Program-made: the position numbers and the translations under genes
Shown here: positions 45,831 to 55,291 of the stretch, piece by piece
How positions within the stretch are numbered: the stretch's first letter is position 1
Layout of the letters: each line of letters begins with the position of its first letter
DNA from: Poecilobothrus nobilitatus
Lineage: Eukaryota; Arthropoda; Insecta; Diptera; Dolichopodidae
NCBI GenBank assembly: GCA_947095535.1
Contig: OX352772.1
Span: 273,356,636 to 273,420,635, forward strand
DNA length: 64,000 nucleotides
Direction of reading: 5' to 3'
Notes under the pieces: generated by a model
Told to the model about the DNA's origin: nothing
The model's database searches: none
What the model saw: the letters and a program-made list of their open reading frames with translations, nothing else

Positions 45831-46815
45831 CAGGGCCGCCACTCAAAAAAAAATTTGTTTACCAAATTGGTTTTGAAAAGTTACCAAATTAACAAAAAAA
45901 GTTACCAAAATATTTTGGATTTTGAAACACAATGGTTGCCTAATATGCCTAATGCCTAATATTAAATTTTTTTAATAAACAAAACAATTATTCATATATG
46001 CAACATAGAAAAAAGCAAACAAAAAAATACATATATGTATGTATATAAAAACTAAACAAAAATTACAAATTCTAAAGGAACAAAAAATGTTAAAACTTTA
46101 ACTATTTATCAACAAACAGTATTTGATTTTGAAGAAACATAAAATTCTTATTAATTATTTGAGTATTTGGCAAGGAACATACAATTTTTAAAGTTAAGTA
46201 TGTAAAACCTTTTGAACGCATCAAATTACATATACATATATATATAACCTAAACTAAAATTAATTTTTGGCAGACCAAACTCTATGAGCCGCTTTATTTC
46301 CTTAGCCATTTTCGTTCTTCTCTTTTAGCTATGATAATTTCTCTGTCCACTGCATCTGGAATTTCCGGTAGTATTTTTCACGTTCACTGCTTGCTGAACA
46401 GAACTTAATTCTTCACAATCAAATTCATCTAATTTTTCTTGCAGTCACCATATTAGATCCATTATCTTGTTCACCTTGCGAGTGATATTCATTCACATCC
46501 AAAAGTTAAGCTTTTTTCTTCACAAGATATTTTCAGGAAGTAGTTTATTATGAATTATGTTTATTAAATTATTTCAGCAAATTTGCAACTTACTTTTCCA
46601 TTTTAAACAAACGTAAAAAATTTAGATTTTTAATAAAATTCAATTTTTTTTTGAACAAAAGTGAATTTTTTTTTTAAAATTGGTCCCTGATTTTAATTTT
46701 CTCATTCTTCAAATTATTTCAAAAAATTACCAAATTATCAAAAAAAATACCAAAACAAATATTATCTGAATAAAATTGCCAAATTTGGTAAAAATATATC
46801 AAAGTGAGAGCACTG
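45831..46815. mobile_element. hAT element, 985 bp, with perfect 8-bp target duplication
   Basis: The ends are CAGGGCCGCCACTC and, reverse complemented, CAGTGCTCTCACTT, sharing 9 of 14 positions. The direct repeat CTTTTAGT flanks both sides (45823-45830, 46816-46823). CAG termini with an 8-bp duplication are diagnostic of hAT. The subterminal regions both repeat TTACCAAATT/TACCAAA motifs. Inside, the minus strand has broken frames such as PEIPDAVDREIIIAKREERK (about 46365-46310), a possible transposase or captured remnant; no catalytic core is visible. Confidence 0.85.
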
Positions 46816-46823
46816 CTTTTAGT

Positions 46824-48130
46824 TATTCTTATGACAATTAACAATAAATACTAACAGGTCTGCTTATTACATTCAAAATGGCCGTGATATCTGGTTGACA
46901 GAATCATTATTGAGAAAGAAGTTTAAAGTTTTAAATTTAAATTTTTAAAATTCTTTTTTATTTATAACTATTTATATTTTTTATTTCTAACTTAATACTA
47001 ATAGATCTGGAAAATAAATTAGAAGTTGTGACTAAAAATTTTGTCGATACAAATACATAGGATCTCCTTAATATATACAAGATAAATATTAAGGGATTAA
47101 ATATTCCTCAATTCAATCAAATAGATAAATATTCTTTTTTTTTTAAATATAACTTAATAAGTCCTAATTTTTAGTTATTTCGAATAATAAACTATGATAT
47201 TGAAAAAGAAGCTAGTAATAAATCTTTCAAAAGCACTACATAATCAGACATTTTATAATTATGTATCACTTATGAATAAGTAACATATATTTTAATTTTA
47301 TGTTATTTATTCCTCAAAATAGACAAAAATTTGGCCCAAAATTTTAGATTGGGTAATTAATATTGGACATATGTATTCAAATTTTAAAAAAACACATTGA
47401 ATTCAAAATCAATTTAAGCAGCAGATTGAATGCAAAAAATTTTAACTCAATTGCAAATAATTTTAATAGGTAAAATATTTTATCAAATATTTAAAATTAG
47501 TCATTTAAAAATATATATTTCATTTGAGTTTTAACGCTTGGGATTTGCGAAAATACACACGATTTCAAAAAATATCAATCGATTGTGTTGGAATTTTATC
47601 CTTATTTACTTTTAACTGGATTATATAAACCTTTGTTTTAGAGTTTTTAGGGTATTTTTCTGGGGCACCTTGGGGCACTCACAATTACCTTGGGGACTCA
47701 CACTTACCTTGGAGCACTCACACTTACCTTGGGGCACTCACAATTGTGAATCAATCTTCCTGATTTTTTGCAGAGACATTCTCAGAAGTTTCCTTAAGGG
47801 TAAGTCAGACTTAGATTTTTGAATTTTGCCTTAATTTTGGTACAGTTTTAAAACCAAAATTCAATATTTAAATGTCCACACAACTGAAATGACAAGATAT
47901 TTATTAAATTTTTTTTCTTGAAATAGTAGAATGATATCTTTATTATTAGATTCAATATAAAAATTTAATTATAATTGATTATAAATTACAAAACAATTTA
48001 ATTTCAATTCATATTTTATTTTTAAATATTTTTTAAAAATTTTCAATTCACGCAAAAATAAAAAAAATCAAAAAATATCCGCTGTAGAGCTTTAGCGCTG
48101 ATACAAGTTGTTTTTGTAATTATTTGCATA
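46824..48130. other. AT-rich interval with a small minisatellite
   Basis: No gene is seen. At about 47661-47754 a unit of about 24 bp (CACTCACACTTACCTTGGGG) is repeated four times with substitutions. Confidence 0.45.
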
Positions 48131-48136
48131 TTTCTT

Positions 48137-50519
48137 CTATTCGAGTATCACATCAATTATCAGGCTATGAAGTGCAGAGAGTAAAAGCTTAATAAGGGGC
48201 CAGCCGAGACTCACATCAACTATCAGGCCATGAAGTGCAGAGAGTAAAAGCTTAATAAGGGGCCAGCTTTTAACAAATAATTTACACGCAGTCTTATGGA
48301 AAAAAATAGGGGGCCGACTATAAATCTTGAAATAACACAAAAACCATTTACTTTATTCAATTTGGTCCAAAGAAAAAATTAAAGTCGCATCTTTTTTACA
48401 TAATTCATTAAAGAAAGATATTTTAAAATATAATATTTTCATTCATAAATATGCATTTAAAAAATTGTCTTCCTTTAAATTTTTTATTTTAAAAGCTTCT
48501 TAAGATAAATTGCCTTAATATCGTAATAGTATACGTCGAGACTACTTTCATACTTCAAAATTTCGTACACGCTTATATGGCTATATTCGAGACTCACATC
48601 AATTATTAAATTATTCATACGCGCAATACGTGAGAATCGATTGGAATTCTCTCACAACTAAATTCATGTGTTTTCAGTTCTTGGCCTGTTTACTTAGATC
48701 TTGCTGTTTACTTAGGTCTTGGGCCAGCCAAGGCCAAGAACTGAAAACGCATGAATGTGGTTGTGAGAGAATGGCAATCGAGTCTCGCATACATTCAAAC
48801 AAATGACATTAAAATTTAATTTTAAAAGATTTTTTTTTGTTCTTATTATTTTGTTTTTTTTTTCGAAAAAATGCCCATTTTTAACAATTTTCATTACGAG
48901 TTTTCGTTATTAAATATTCCCCAAAACATGTCGAATTTTATATGAAAATAAAATTTGGAATTTTTCCTACAACATATCAAAAAATTAGCTTTCAACTCGT
49001 AATTTTAACTTAATATTTAATGTTCCAAGTATTTTCCCTAATTATCTGGTAGCTTTATCAAATAATAATGCAAAAACTTCTCACGCTAGAGATTTAATTT
49101 TAAGTTTTACTAATTTAGTTTCAAATATTGATAAAATAATCAATGTGAATGGCTGGTCTGTATATAAAAATGAAACTAATATTTATATTTTTTATATTTT
49201 TTACAAAATGATAATTATTTCGGTTGCAATTTTAAATTTAGAATTATCATTGGTTATCAGTTTGGAATACAAATGATAATAAAAATAGATTTTCGAAAGA
49301 CACTTTCAATACTTTAGTATTCACTACTAAAACATTAATAGATTTAGTTCATCTATCCTTAACGGAGCTTCAAATGGACTATGTTTTATTAGGCAAATTA
49401 CAAACTGATTCTTTAGAAAATAGATTCCGTTTACATCGTTCTTTAGCTGGGTGCAATTTTACTTTGACGAACTTAACAGAGGGGGTCTTTCTTTACCGAC
49501 GGATCAGACAAATTATGTTTTATTTCATATGACAGCAATTTTTTAGGAGATTTTACGGGAAACAAATTTAAAAAAAAATTTCTTTGTGCAAAGTAATCAA
49601 AAAAGAATTCTAATTGAACTGACGTTAAATAGTCTTTGTTTGGGCATGGACATTGATTTGGAATCGACGTGTAAATGAGGCAATAGTAGCCACATAATTT
49701 TTTTCCAAATAAGTAAAACATTTGCAAATATTTTATTAAATAATTACACAAAACGGGAAAACGACATATTAAAATCTAATAGACAAAATCGCAAATTAAA
49801 AATATTTCATAATTAAGAAGGGTTATATAATTGAGTGATATTTTTTAATTTTTAATTTCGTGATATTTTGTTAATTTTGAATTTTGTGATATTTTTTTTA
49901 TTTTATTGTTTTTTATTAATATTTTTGTTTCTACTTATTATTTATTCATAAATATTACACTGTTTTTTTTTAGAATTCAGTGGATTAGGCCTATTGGGAA
50001 CATCACTTTAAAAAAAACGGTTCATATTCCCTACCTCAAAGGTGGTGTGGGAATGGGAAAAATTTTTAGATATTATAAATTATTACTTATTTAAATATTA
50101 TTTAATTATTGCTTATTTCACAATAACTTATATTTTAGTTAATAATTTTTTATTTTTAAAATTTAATAAAAATTTTTACTAAGGTAATTTAAAATCAAAA
50201 TTGTCATTAAAACTTTTTTTGTTACCAGTAGTGTACTATAAAAACACTCTCATCGACTTTCACGAGAATCACATCTTAAGAACTTTAAGAAGCTTTTAAA
50301 ATAAAAAATTTAAAGGAAGACAATTTTTTAAATGCATATTTATGAATGAAAATATTATATTTTAAAATATTTTTCTTTAATGAATTATGTAAAACAGATG
50401 CGACTTTAATTTTCTCTTTGGACCAAATTGAATAAAGTAAATGGTTTTTGTATTATTTCAAGATTTATAGTCGGCCCCCTATTTTTTTTCCATAAGACTA
50501 CTTGTAAATTTGTTAAAAT
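48137..50519 (+). mobile_element. P-like transposon with long inverted ends and decayed transposase
   Basis: The left end (GAGACTCACATCAACTATCA at about 48208, preceded by a duplicated 62-bp copy from 48145) and the right end (50270-50519) form inverted repeats of at least 250 bp; the outermost 60 bp of the right end are missing. Between them the plus strand carries P-like transposase remains: a segment homologous to LRDDNIILNF/SNLVLN of copies A and D (49050-49200), then FNTLVFTTKTLIDLVHLSL and YVLLGKLQTDSLENRF (49300-49440). The latter matches the end of the P/THAP9 catalytic core, where the motif around ENxF is conserved. The THAP domain is absent and stops abound. A local inverted repeat lies at 48640-48790. 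Confidence 0.75.
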
Positions 50520-50529
50520 TTCAAAATAA

Positions 50530-50686
50530 AATTACCTGAACTATTCAAATTAGCTGTTGCTAATAATAAAGATGAATTGAATGGAATGGTGATGATTTAT
50601 TCAGATATAGTTGAATCATCTGTTTTTGGAAGTAGCAAAGTGCATGCATTAGCAAGTAGCAAAGTGCGTGCAGAGCTATCAACATA
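50530..50686 (+). pseudogene. Maverick/adintovirus minor capsid (penton-like) fragment
   Basis: An open plus-strand stretch reads MVMIYSDIVESSVFG within KLPELFK...KVRAELST and ends with TAG at 50684-50686. The pattern resembles the C-terminal part of a minor capsid protein of Maverick/adintovirus-like elements, where (V/I)xYTDIV(E/D) is recurrent; this is recalled family knowledge and the match is short. The upstream part of the gene is replaced by the P-like element ending at 50519, so that element probably inserted into it or a deletion joined them. Confidence 0.45.
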
Positions 50687-50744
50687 GAAAATTGTAGAAT
50701 ACCTACAAATATTGAATTTCAAATGTTCATTACATACCTATAGA

Positions 50745-50838
50745 AAGCTATAAAAAGACGAGGAATTTCTAAAAAGACACATTTGAAGTCGAAAAAACGA
50801 CGAAAAAAGCATATTAAAACCTTTGATATATTCAATTA
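50745..50838 (+). pseudogene. Small very basic peptide, candidate virion core protein fragment
   Basis: A plus-strand frame without a start codon reads RRGISKKTHLKSKKRRKKHI and ends at a TAA just before the hexon-like start. Its high Lys/Arg content and position between minor and major capsid genes suggest a DNA-binding core protein, as in adenovirus-like gene sets. With 29 codons after a stop it may also be chance. Confidence 0.3.
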
Positions 50839-50842
50839 AAAA

Positions 50843-52148
50843 ATGAAATGTATGAAATCTGAACTTGACCTTTTTGCGTCATTACCCGTACAAACAAGTA
50901 TCTTGCGTTCAGAAGAGGTAGCATACAATCCTTTAGCTTGTTTAGAGGCATCACCGTCAACTATTGAATTTGTTTCGATACATTTCGATACATATTTGAA
51001 TGAGATACATATCGGGATTTATCCTCAACCTACATCAAATTTAAAGTTCAAATATTAAAAAAAGATGGATCAGTTGGGAGTGCAAGCGATAAAATAGGAA
51101 CCGGCAATGAAGCAAGGGCAGCTCCGCAACCGAGTGTTGTAAATAATTTATTACACTCTTTAATTAAACAATGTAATGTAACTCTAAATGGAAAAAACAT
51201 CACTCCTTCAGACTCCTTATACCATTATAAAGCGTACTTAACTACTTTACTAAATTATGGTACAGATTCCAGTCAAACATATCTGGAATCATCTGGTTGG
51301 GAATTGGATAAACCAAATGTAAATGATTTTAACAATTCTGGTTCTAAATCAAGACAAAAATCATACAATAATTCTGCAATAGTAGAATTAATGGGAAAAT
51401 TACATGTAGATTTCTTCAATACTTCTAAATTACTTTTAAATAATGTTGACATTCGAATTGCTTTAGCATTAGAGAAACAAGATTTTTTTATTTTCTTTAA
51501 CGATGCCGATGAAAGCTATTTAAAAATTCTCGAAGCTACGTTATACATGAAACATTTAACAATTAATTCTAGCATGTTGATAGCACATAATACTGTTATT
51601 GGAAAAGGCTAACGCAAAATATTTTTATAGAAGAAGTGAAATCAAAACATTTACAATTCCAGCTAACACTTCCAACATATCATTGGATAATATATTTATA
51701 GGGCAAATACCAAAAGCTCTAGTATTTTGTATAGTTAATAATGAAAATTTCGATGGTAAAAGATCAAAAAATCCATACCATTTCGATCATCAAAATCTCA
51801 CACAATTTCAATTATATGTGAATGGAGTGCCTACACCAAACTCTGCAATTGAAACAAATTTTACATTGAATAATCTTTGCAATTCTCGTGCATATTTAAC
51901 ATTATTTAGCGGAACAGGTATACATCATTCTGATAGTGGACATCAAATTTCAAAAGAACTATTTTCAAAAGGTTATACAATACTGGCTTTTAACAGATAC
52001 ATGTCACAGTTTATTAAACCAGGGAGTAGTAAAGATTGAAGAAAGACTGAGTTCTCCATTAACTTCAACATTAACATGTATTATGTTTGCAGAATTTGAT
52101 GCTAATATAGAAATTGATAAAAATCGTAACGTTTACGTAAACATATAA
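50843..52148 (+). pseudogene. Maverick/adintovirus major capsid (hexon-like, F54H12.2-type) protein
   Basis: Successive plus-strand frames cover 50843-51058, about 51035-51612, 51599-52039 and 51936-52148. Together they span about 435 codons, the usual size of F54H12.2-type hexon-like proteins of animal Mavericks and adintoviruses. Recognisable parts are MKSELDLFASLPVQTSIL near the start, NVTLNGKNITPSDSLYHYKA, and IPKALVFCIVNNENFDGKR followed by NPYHFDHQNLTQFQLYVNG. The double-jelly-roll fold is inferred from family knowledge, not visible. Frameshifts lie near 51035, 51600 and 52020, so no intact capsid protein can be made from this copy. The gene is flanked by the penton-like fragment and the protease, the normal neighbourhood. 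Confidence 0.75.
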
Positions 52149-52179
52149 AAAGGAAGTTCAGGCGACCCTTTCACCTCAC

Positions 52180-52512
52180 TTAAAAATGGCATGTGCTGTA
52201 GTAGATTTATCGTTCTGTACGGATGATAACAATACAATATTTGTAAAAAATCTTGTTGTGGTTGGAATAAAAGAAAAATGTAAAACTATTTCAAAATAAT
52301 TAAAGTATAAATTCCCAACCAGAGATTTAAAAAGAACAGAAATCAAGAATTTTTCTTTTGGGCATATGGACAACAACAAAACAACTAAGTAATAATTTAA
52401 TAAATTTATTGGAAAAATTCGATATAGTGTTGACAAATGGAAAACTTAAAGTTGAATTTTTAACAGCATACATAAATGGAAATACTCAACTAATTGATAT
52501 TTCTCATTTACA
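52180..52512 (+). pseudogene. Maverick-associated hypothetical protein, paralogue of the minus-strand gene at 53.7-54.2 kb
   Basis: Broken plus-strand frames read MACAVVDLSFCTDDNNTIF, VKNLVVVGIKEKC, and then KFDIVLTNGKLKVEFLTAYI with NTQLIDISHL. Pattern and order resemble the protein at 54198-53683 (AIVDLQFVIGNNREYFLKEF ... SFDIIYVKGLKKRQFLDRF ... VEVINLDNKI). Both look like a small conserved protein of insect mobile elements that I do not know a function for; an exonuclease-like fold is possible but unproven. Confidence 0.45.
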
Positions 52513-52520
52513 AAACAATA

Positions 52521-52871
52521 ATGAATACACTTCAGATAGAGAAAGTGTTGAAATGTAATAGTGCAACCAGAAAACTATTTAAAGGTGTTTTTGCTGTTGA
52601 TCAAATACCGAAAAATATTTCAAAACCTGGTATTTTAGTAACAAATACCGACACTTCTGCTAAAAAAGGAACACATTGGCTAGCAATTTTTGTATCAGTT
52701 CAAGGCTGTGTAGAATATTTTGATTCATATTTCACAAATCCACCATTGCACAGTGAGATTGTGAAATTTCTACAAAATCAATCAAAATGTTTTATTTTCA
52801 ACAATAAACGTTTACAAAGTGACTTTATATCAGTCTGTGGCCAATATTGTTGTGTATATTTATGGATGTGA
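52521..52871 (+). CDS. Maverick/adintovirus adenain-like cysteine protease
   Basis: The start at 52521 (MNTLQIEKVLKCNS) is chosen because it matches where such proteases begin; the frame is also open further upstream. Visible are the catalytic His in KGTHWLAIFV, the acidic residue in EYFDSYF, and the active-site Cys block SVCGQYCCVY, the His-Asp/Glu-Cys order of adenovirus-type (C5/Ulp1-like) proteases, which cleave capsid precursors. The 117-codon frame stops shortly after the Cys motif (52871), earlier than usual; downstream frames near 52890-52980 look like a shifted C-terminus. The core is thus present but the gene is probably truncated by a frameshift. Confidence 0.8.
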   Translation: MNTLQIEKVLKCNSATRKLFKGVFAVDQIPKNISKPGILVTNTDTSAKKGTHWLAIFVSVQGCVEYFDSYFTNPPLHSEIVKFLQNQSKCFIFNNKRLQSDFISVCGQYCCVYLWM

Positions 52872-53062
52872 TGTAACTGCAAGAGCATGAAACATTTTAA
52901 TAATTTATTTATTTAATACATCCCACTTAAAAACGATAAAAAAATACAAAGAATGTTTCGAAGAATTTTTAAAAAAAGAATATGAAACTAAGAAAACTAT
53001 TTCGAACTAATATAAATATAAATTTTTTAAATATATATTCCATCAGTTTAAAAAAAAATAAA

Positions 53063-53680
53063 ATGGTGTCAACATCAAATATCGAAACATTTGAAAAACA
53101 AAGCAAAGGCAACAGCAGCAGCAGCAGCAACAGCAACGAATCACAAGAAAATCTCTTATTAAGTTACATTTATTATTTGGATAAAAAACAAACAACAAAA
53201 ATATAAATTGAATTTAATGTTGAAAATTTCACTGCTACAATAATTTTCCAACGTAATCGTAAAGTTATTAGCGAAATGAATTATTTGGAGTGGTATGCAT
53301 TTTATCAAGATTTTACAAGCAACCAACTCCATAAATTAAATTCAAATAAATTTCCACTAAAATTTAATTATGCTGGAGGAACAATTAAAAAACTTACATT
53401 GGAACTAGATGAGTATACCCGATTTTGTCTTATGTTAGACTTTATTCAAGCAGTGATGTCATATAACAATGGAGCCGAATTGAATGTACGAGAATATGTA
53501 TTAAAATATTTTGAGAGATGTATTGCAAAGAATAAGCTTAAACTGGAACAAGAAGATTTCTATATTCCTATGAATTTGCATATAGCTCACTGCAACTATT
53601 CCCGGCTCTTTTATGAAATACCATTATTTATGTCTGAAAAAATATATTGGTCAACAATAAATAAAACAAATATTTTTTAA
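53063..53680 (+). pseudogene. Maverick-associated hypothetical protein with one in-frame stop
   Basis: The frame begins MVSTSNIETFEKQSKG, has a Ser/Asn-rich stretch encoded by CAG/CAA-type repeats, and hits a single TAA at 53204-53206. It continues in the same frame without interruption through MNYLEWYAFYQDF, LTLELDEYTRFCLMLDFIQA, YFERCIAKNKLKLEQEDFYI and ends at 53680. The total is about 205 codons. I do not recognise a family. The convergent gene at 53683-54198 ends two bases away, so the region is as compact as a viral genome. The start is uncertain because the frame is open to 52982. Confidence 0.55.
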
Positions 53681-53682
53681 AA

Positions 53683-54198
53683 CTAATTTTTATTATTATC
53701 TTTTATTAAAAACATATATAAATTCTTACAATTTTTTACAGCACATCTTTGCAAATTTTCCGTATTTTGATGGTGGGGACAAATGGTGATGAAATTCCTT
53801 AGTTTTTGTAGAGATGGAATTTTATTATCTAAATTGATAACTTCTACTATTGAATTTGAAGAAAACCTATCTAAAAATTGTCTTTTTTTAAGACCTTTTA
53901 CATAAATGATATCAAATGATGTTAAATGTTTCTCTAAGATATTTTTTAATTGTAGATATTCTATAAAACCATCATTCCAGTCCAGCATATTAATTTTCTT
54001 TTTGTTATATTCATTTTGCTGTTTAGCATCAAAAATTAATTCTTCACATGAATATGGTGCTTTAAACATAAATAGCATTGGTACAAGAGAACCATCAGAT
54101 TTCATAGAAAATTCTTTTAAAAAATATTCTCTATTATTTCCAATAACAAATTGTAAATCAACTATAGCCCTCCTGCTGCTATTGTTGTTGCTGTTCAT
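53683..54198 (-). CDS. Maverick-associated hypothetical protein, 171 aa, intact
   Basis: The frame is open from 54198 to 53683. It starts MNSNNNSSRRAIVDLQF, has LVPMLFMFKAPYSCEEL, KINMLDWNDGFIEYLQL, SFDIIYVKGLKKRQFL and a C-terminal CPHHQ...CAVKNCKNLY with possible zinc ligands (Cys and His near residues 139-161). Small proteins with WNDG and YVKGLxK blocks recur in insect genomes near virus-like elements; I know no established function. It is convergent to, and nearly touches, the preceding gene. A diverged paralogue seems to lie at 52180-52512 on the other strand. Confidence 0.6.
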   Translation of the reverse strand: MNSNNNSSRRAIVDLQFVIGNNREYFLKEFSMKSDGSLVPMLFMFKAPYSCEELIFDAKQQNEYNKKKINMLDWNDGFIEYLQLKNILEKHLTSFDIIYVKGLKKRQFLDRFSSNSIVEVINLDNKIPSLQKLRNFITICPHHQNTENLQRCAVKNCKNLYMFLIKDNNKN

Positions 54199-54555
54199 TT
54201 TATTCTTTACTACTCGTATATATTAAAATAAACCAATAGTGTAATAGCAAACAATAGTAGCAGCAGCATTAGCATTTTATTTATACTTTTCAGCAACCAT
54301 CTGGTGGGGGGATACCTAAAGATTATACAGAATGGAAAAATTTTTCTCAAATGCTCCATCAGATCTTCGAATCTTCAAAGACCGTTTCAAAAAAAAAAAA
54401 AAAAAACAATCTGATCTTATCCGCTTGACTATGGGAGAAAACTTGCTATCTCTCTCTCTCTCTCTCTCTCGCAGATTGTTATTATTATTATTATTTTTTT
54501 TTTAATGTTTATTTGTTGTAAATCAACGCTAAAGTGTGGCAACAGTTGACTCGGA
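54199..54555. other. Simple-sequence interval
   Basis: It contains an A-run at about 54391-54408, a (CT)n microsatellite at about 54449-54469 and ATT repeats at about 54478-54495. No gene is seen. Confidence 0.6.
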
Positions 54556-54862
54556 GACATGGCGATGACGTCCGTCGCAGCCCTGGGTCCTCAGCCCCTC
54601 CGAGCGCTCGGGCACTCGGGCGCTAGATCCCAAGAGCCGGGAACGTTGTTAGAGCCAGTCTTCCGGAAGTCCGTTACCGGAACCGGTCCTCCGGAAGTCC
54701 GTTACCGGAACCGGTCCTCCGGAAGTCCGTTGCCAGAATCAGTCCTCCGGAAGTCCGTTGCCAGAATCGGTCTTCCAGAAGTCTGTTTCTAGAACCGGTC
54801 CTCTGGAAGTCCGTTGTCGGAACCGGTCTTCCGGAAGTCTGATGTCGGAGCCGGTCCTGCTG
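54556..54862 (+). repeat. GC-rich island with a 28-bp minisatellite
   Basis: A GC-rich lead (54556-54652) is followed by about 7.4 tandem copies of a 28-bp unit containing GGTCCTCCGGAAGTCCGTTA (54653-54862). Copies differ by a few substitutions. Since 28 is not a multiple of three, the open frame running through it is not a conserved protein. The base composition contrasts sharply with all surrounding DNA. Confidence 0.85.
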
Positions 54863-55291
54863 AAATAAGACATTATTTATTTTTTATTATTTTATATGTT
54901 TTCTTTATTTCCTTTTATAAATAGCTACAATTCAAATATAATATATAATACATAGTTCAATTAAATACAGAAAAATTATTTAATTTTAGCAGGATTACAA
55001 AGTAATCCTAATTGATATAATAATTATTATCATATAAAAAGGAAACAGTTATAGTGACATTTTTTATTTTACTGTGGTACAAAAAATAGTGTTAAATGTC
55101 ACTTCAATTCATATTTGTATTAATTAGAATAACTATAACAATATATTATAAACTAAAATTTTTTAAAAAGTTATGTAGGGTGAACAATTTAAATTAGATT
55201 AATTAGTATAAAATTATTAATTAGAATTATATAATGCAAAAAATACAAGTAGCAAAATGAATGGCAAAAAAAAAAAAAAATTAACTAAAAA
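54863..55291. other. LINE-D 3' flank
   Basis: AT-rich sequence that likely includes the 3' untranslated region of the minus-strand LINE-D. No clear poly(A) is visible at its end on the minus strand, so the 3' boundary is undefined. Confidence 0.4.

Noticed and set aside
54559..54792. 77-codon open frame in the GC-rich island
   Set aside because: The repeat unit of 28 bp cycles through all frames, so a long GC-rich frame is expected by chance.
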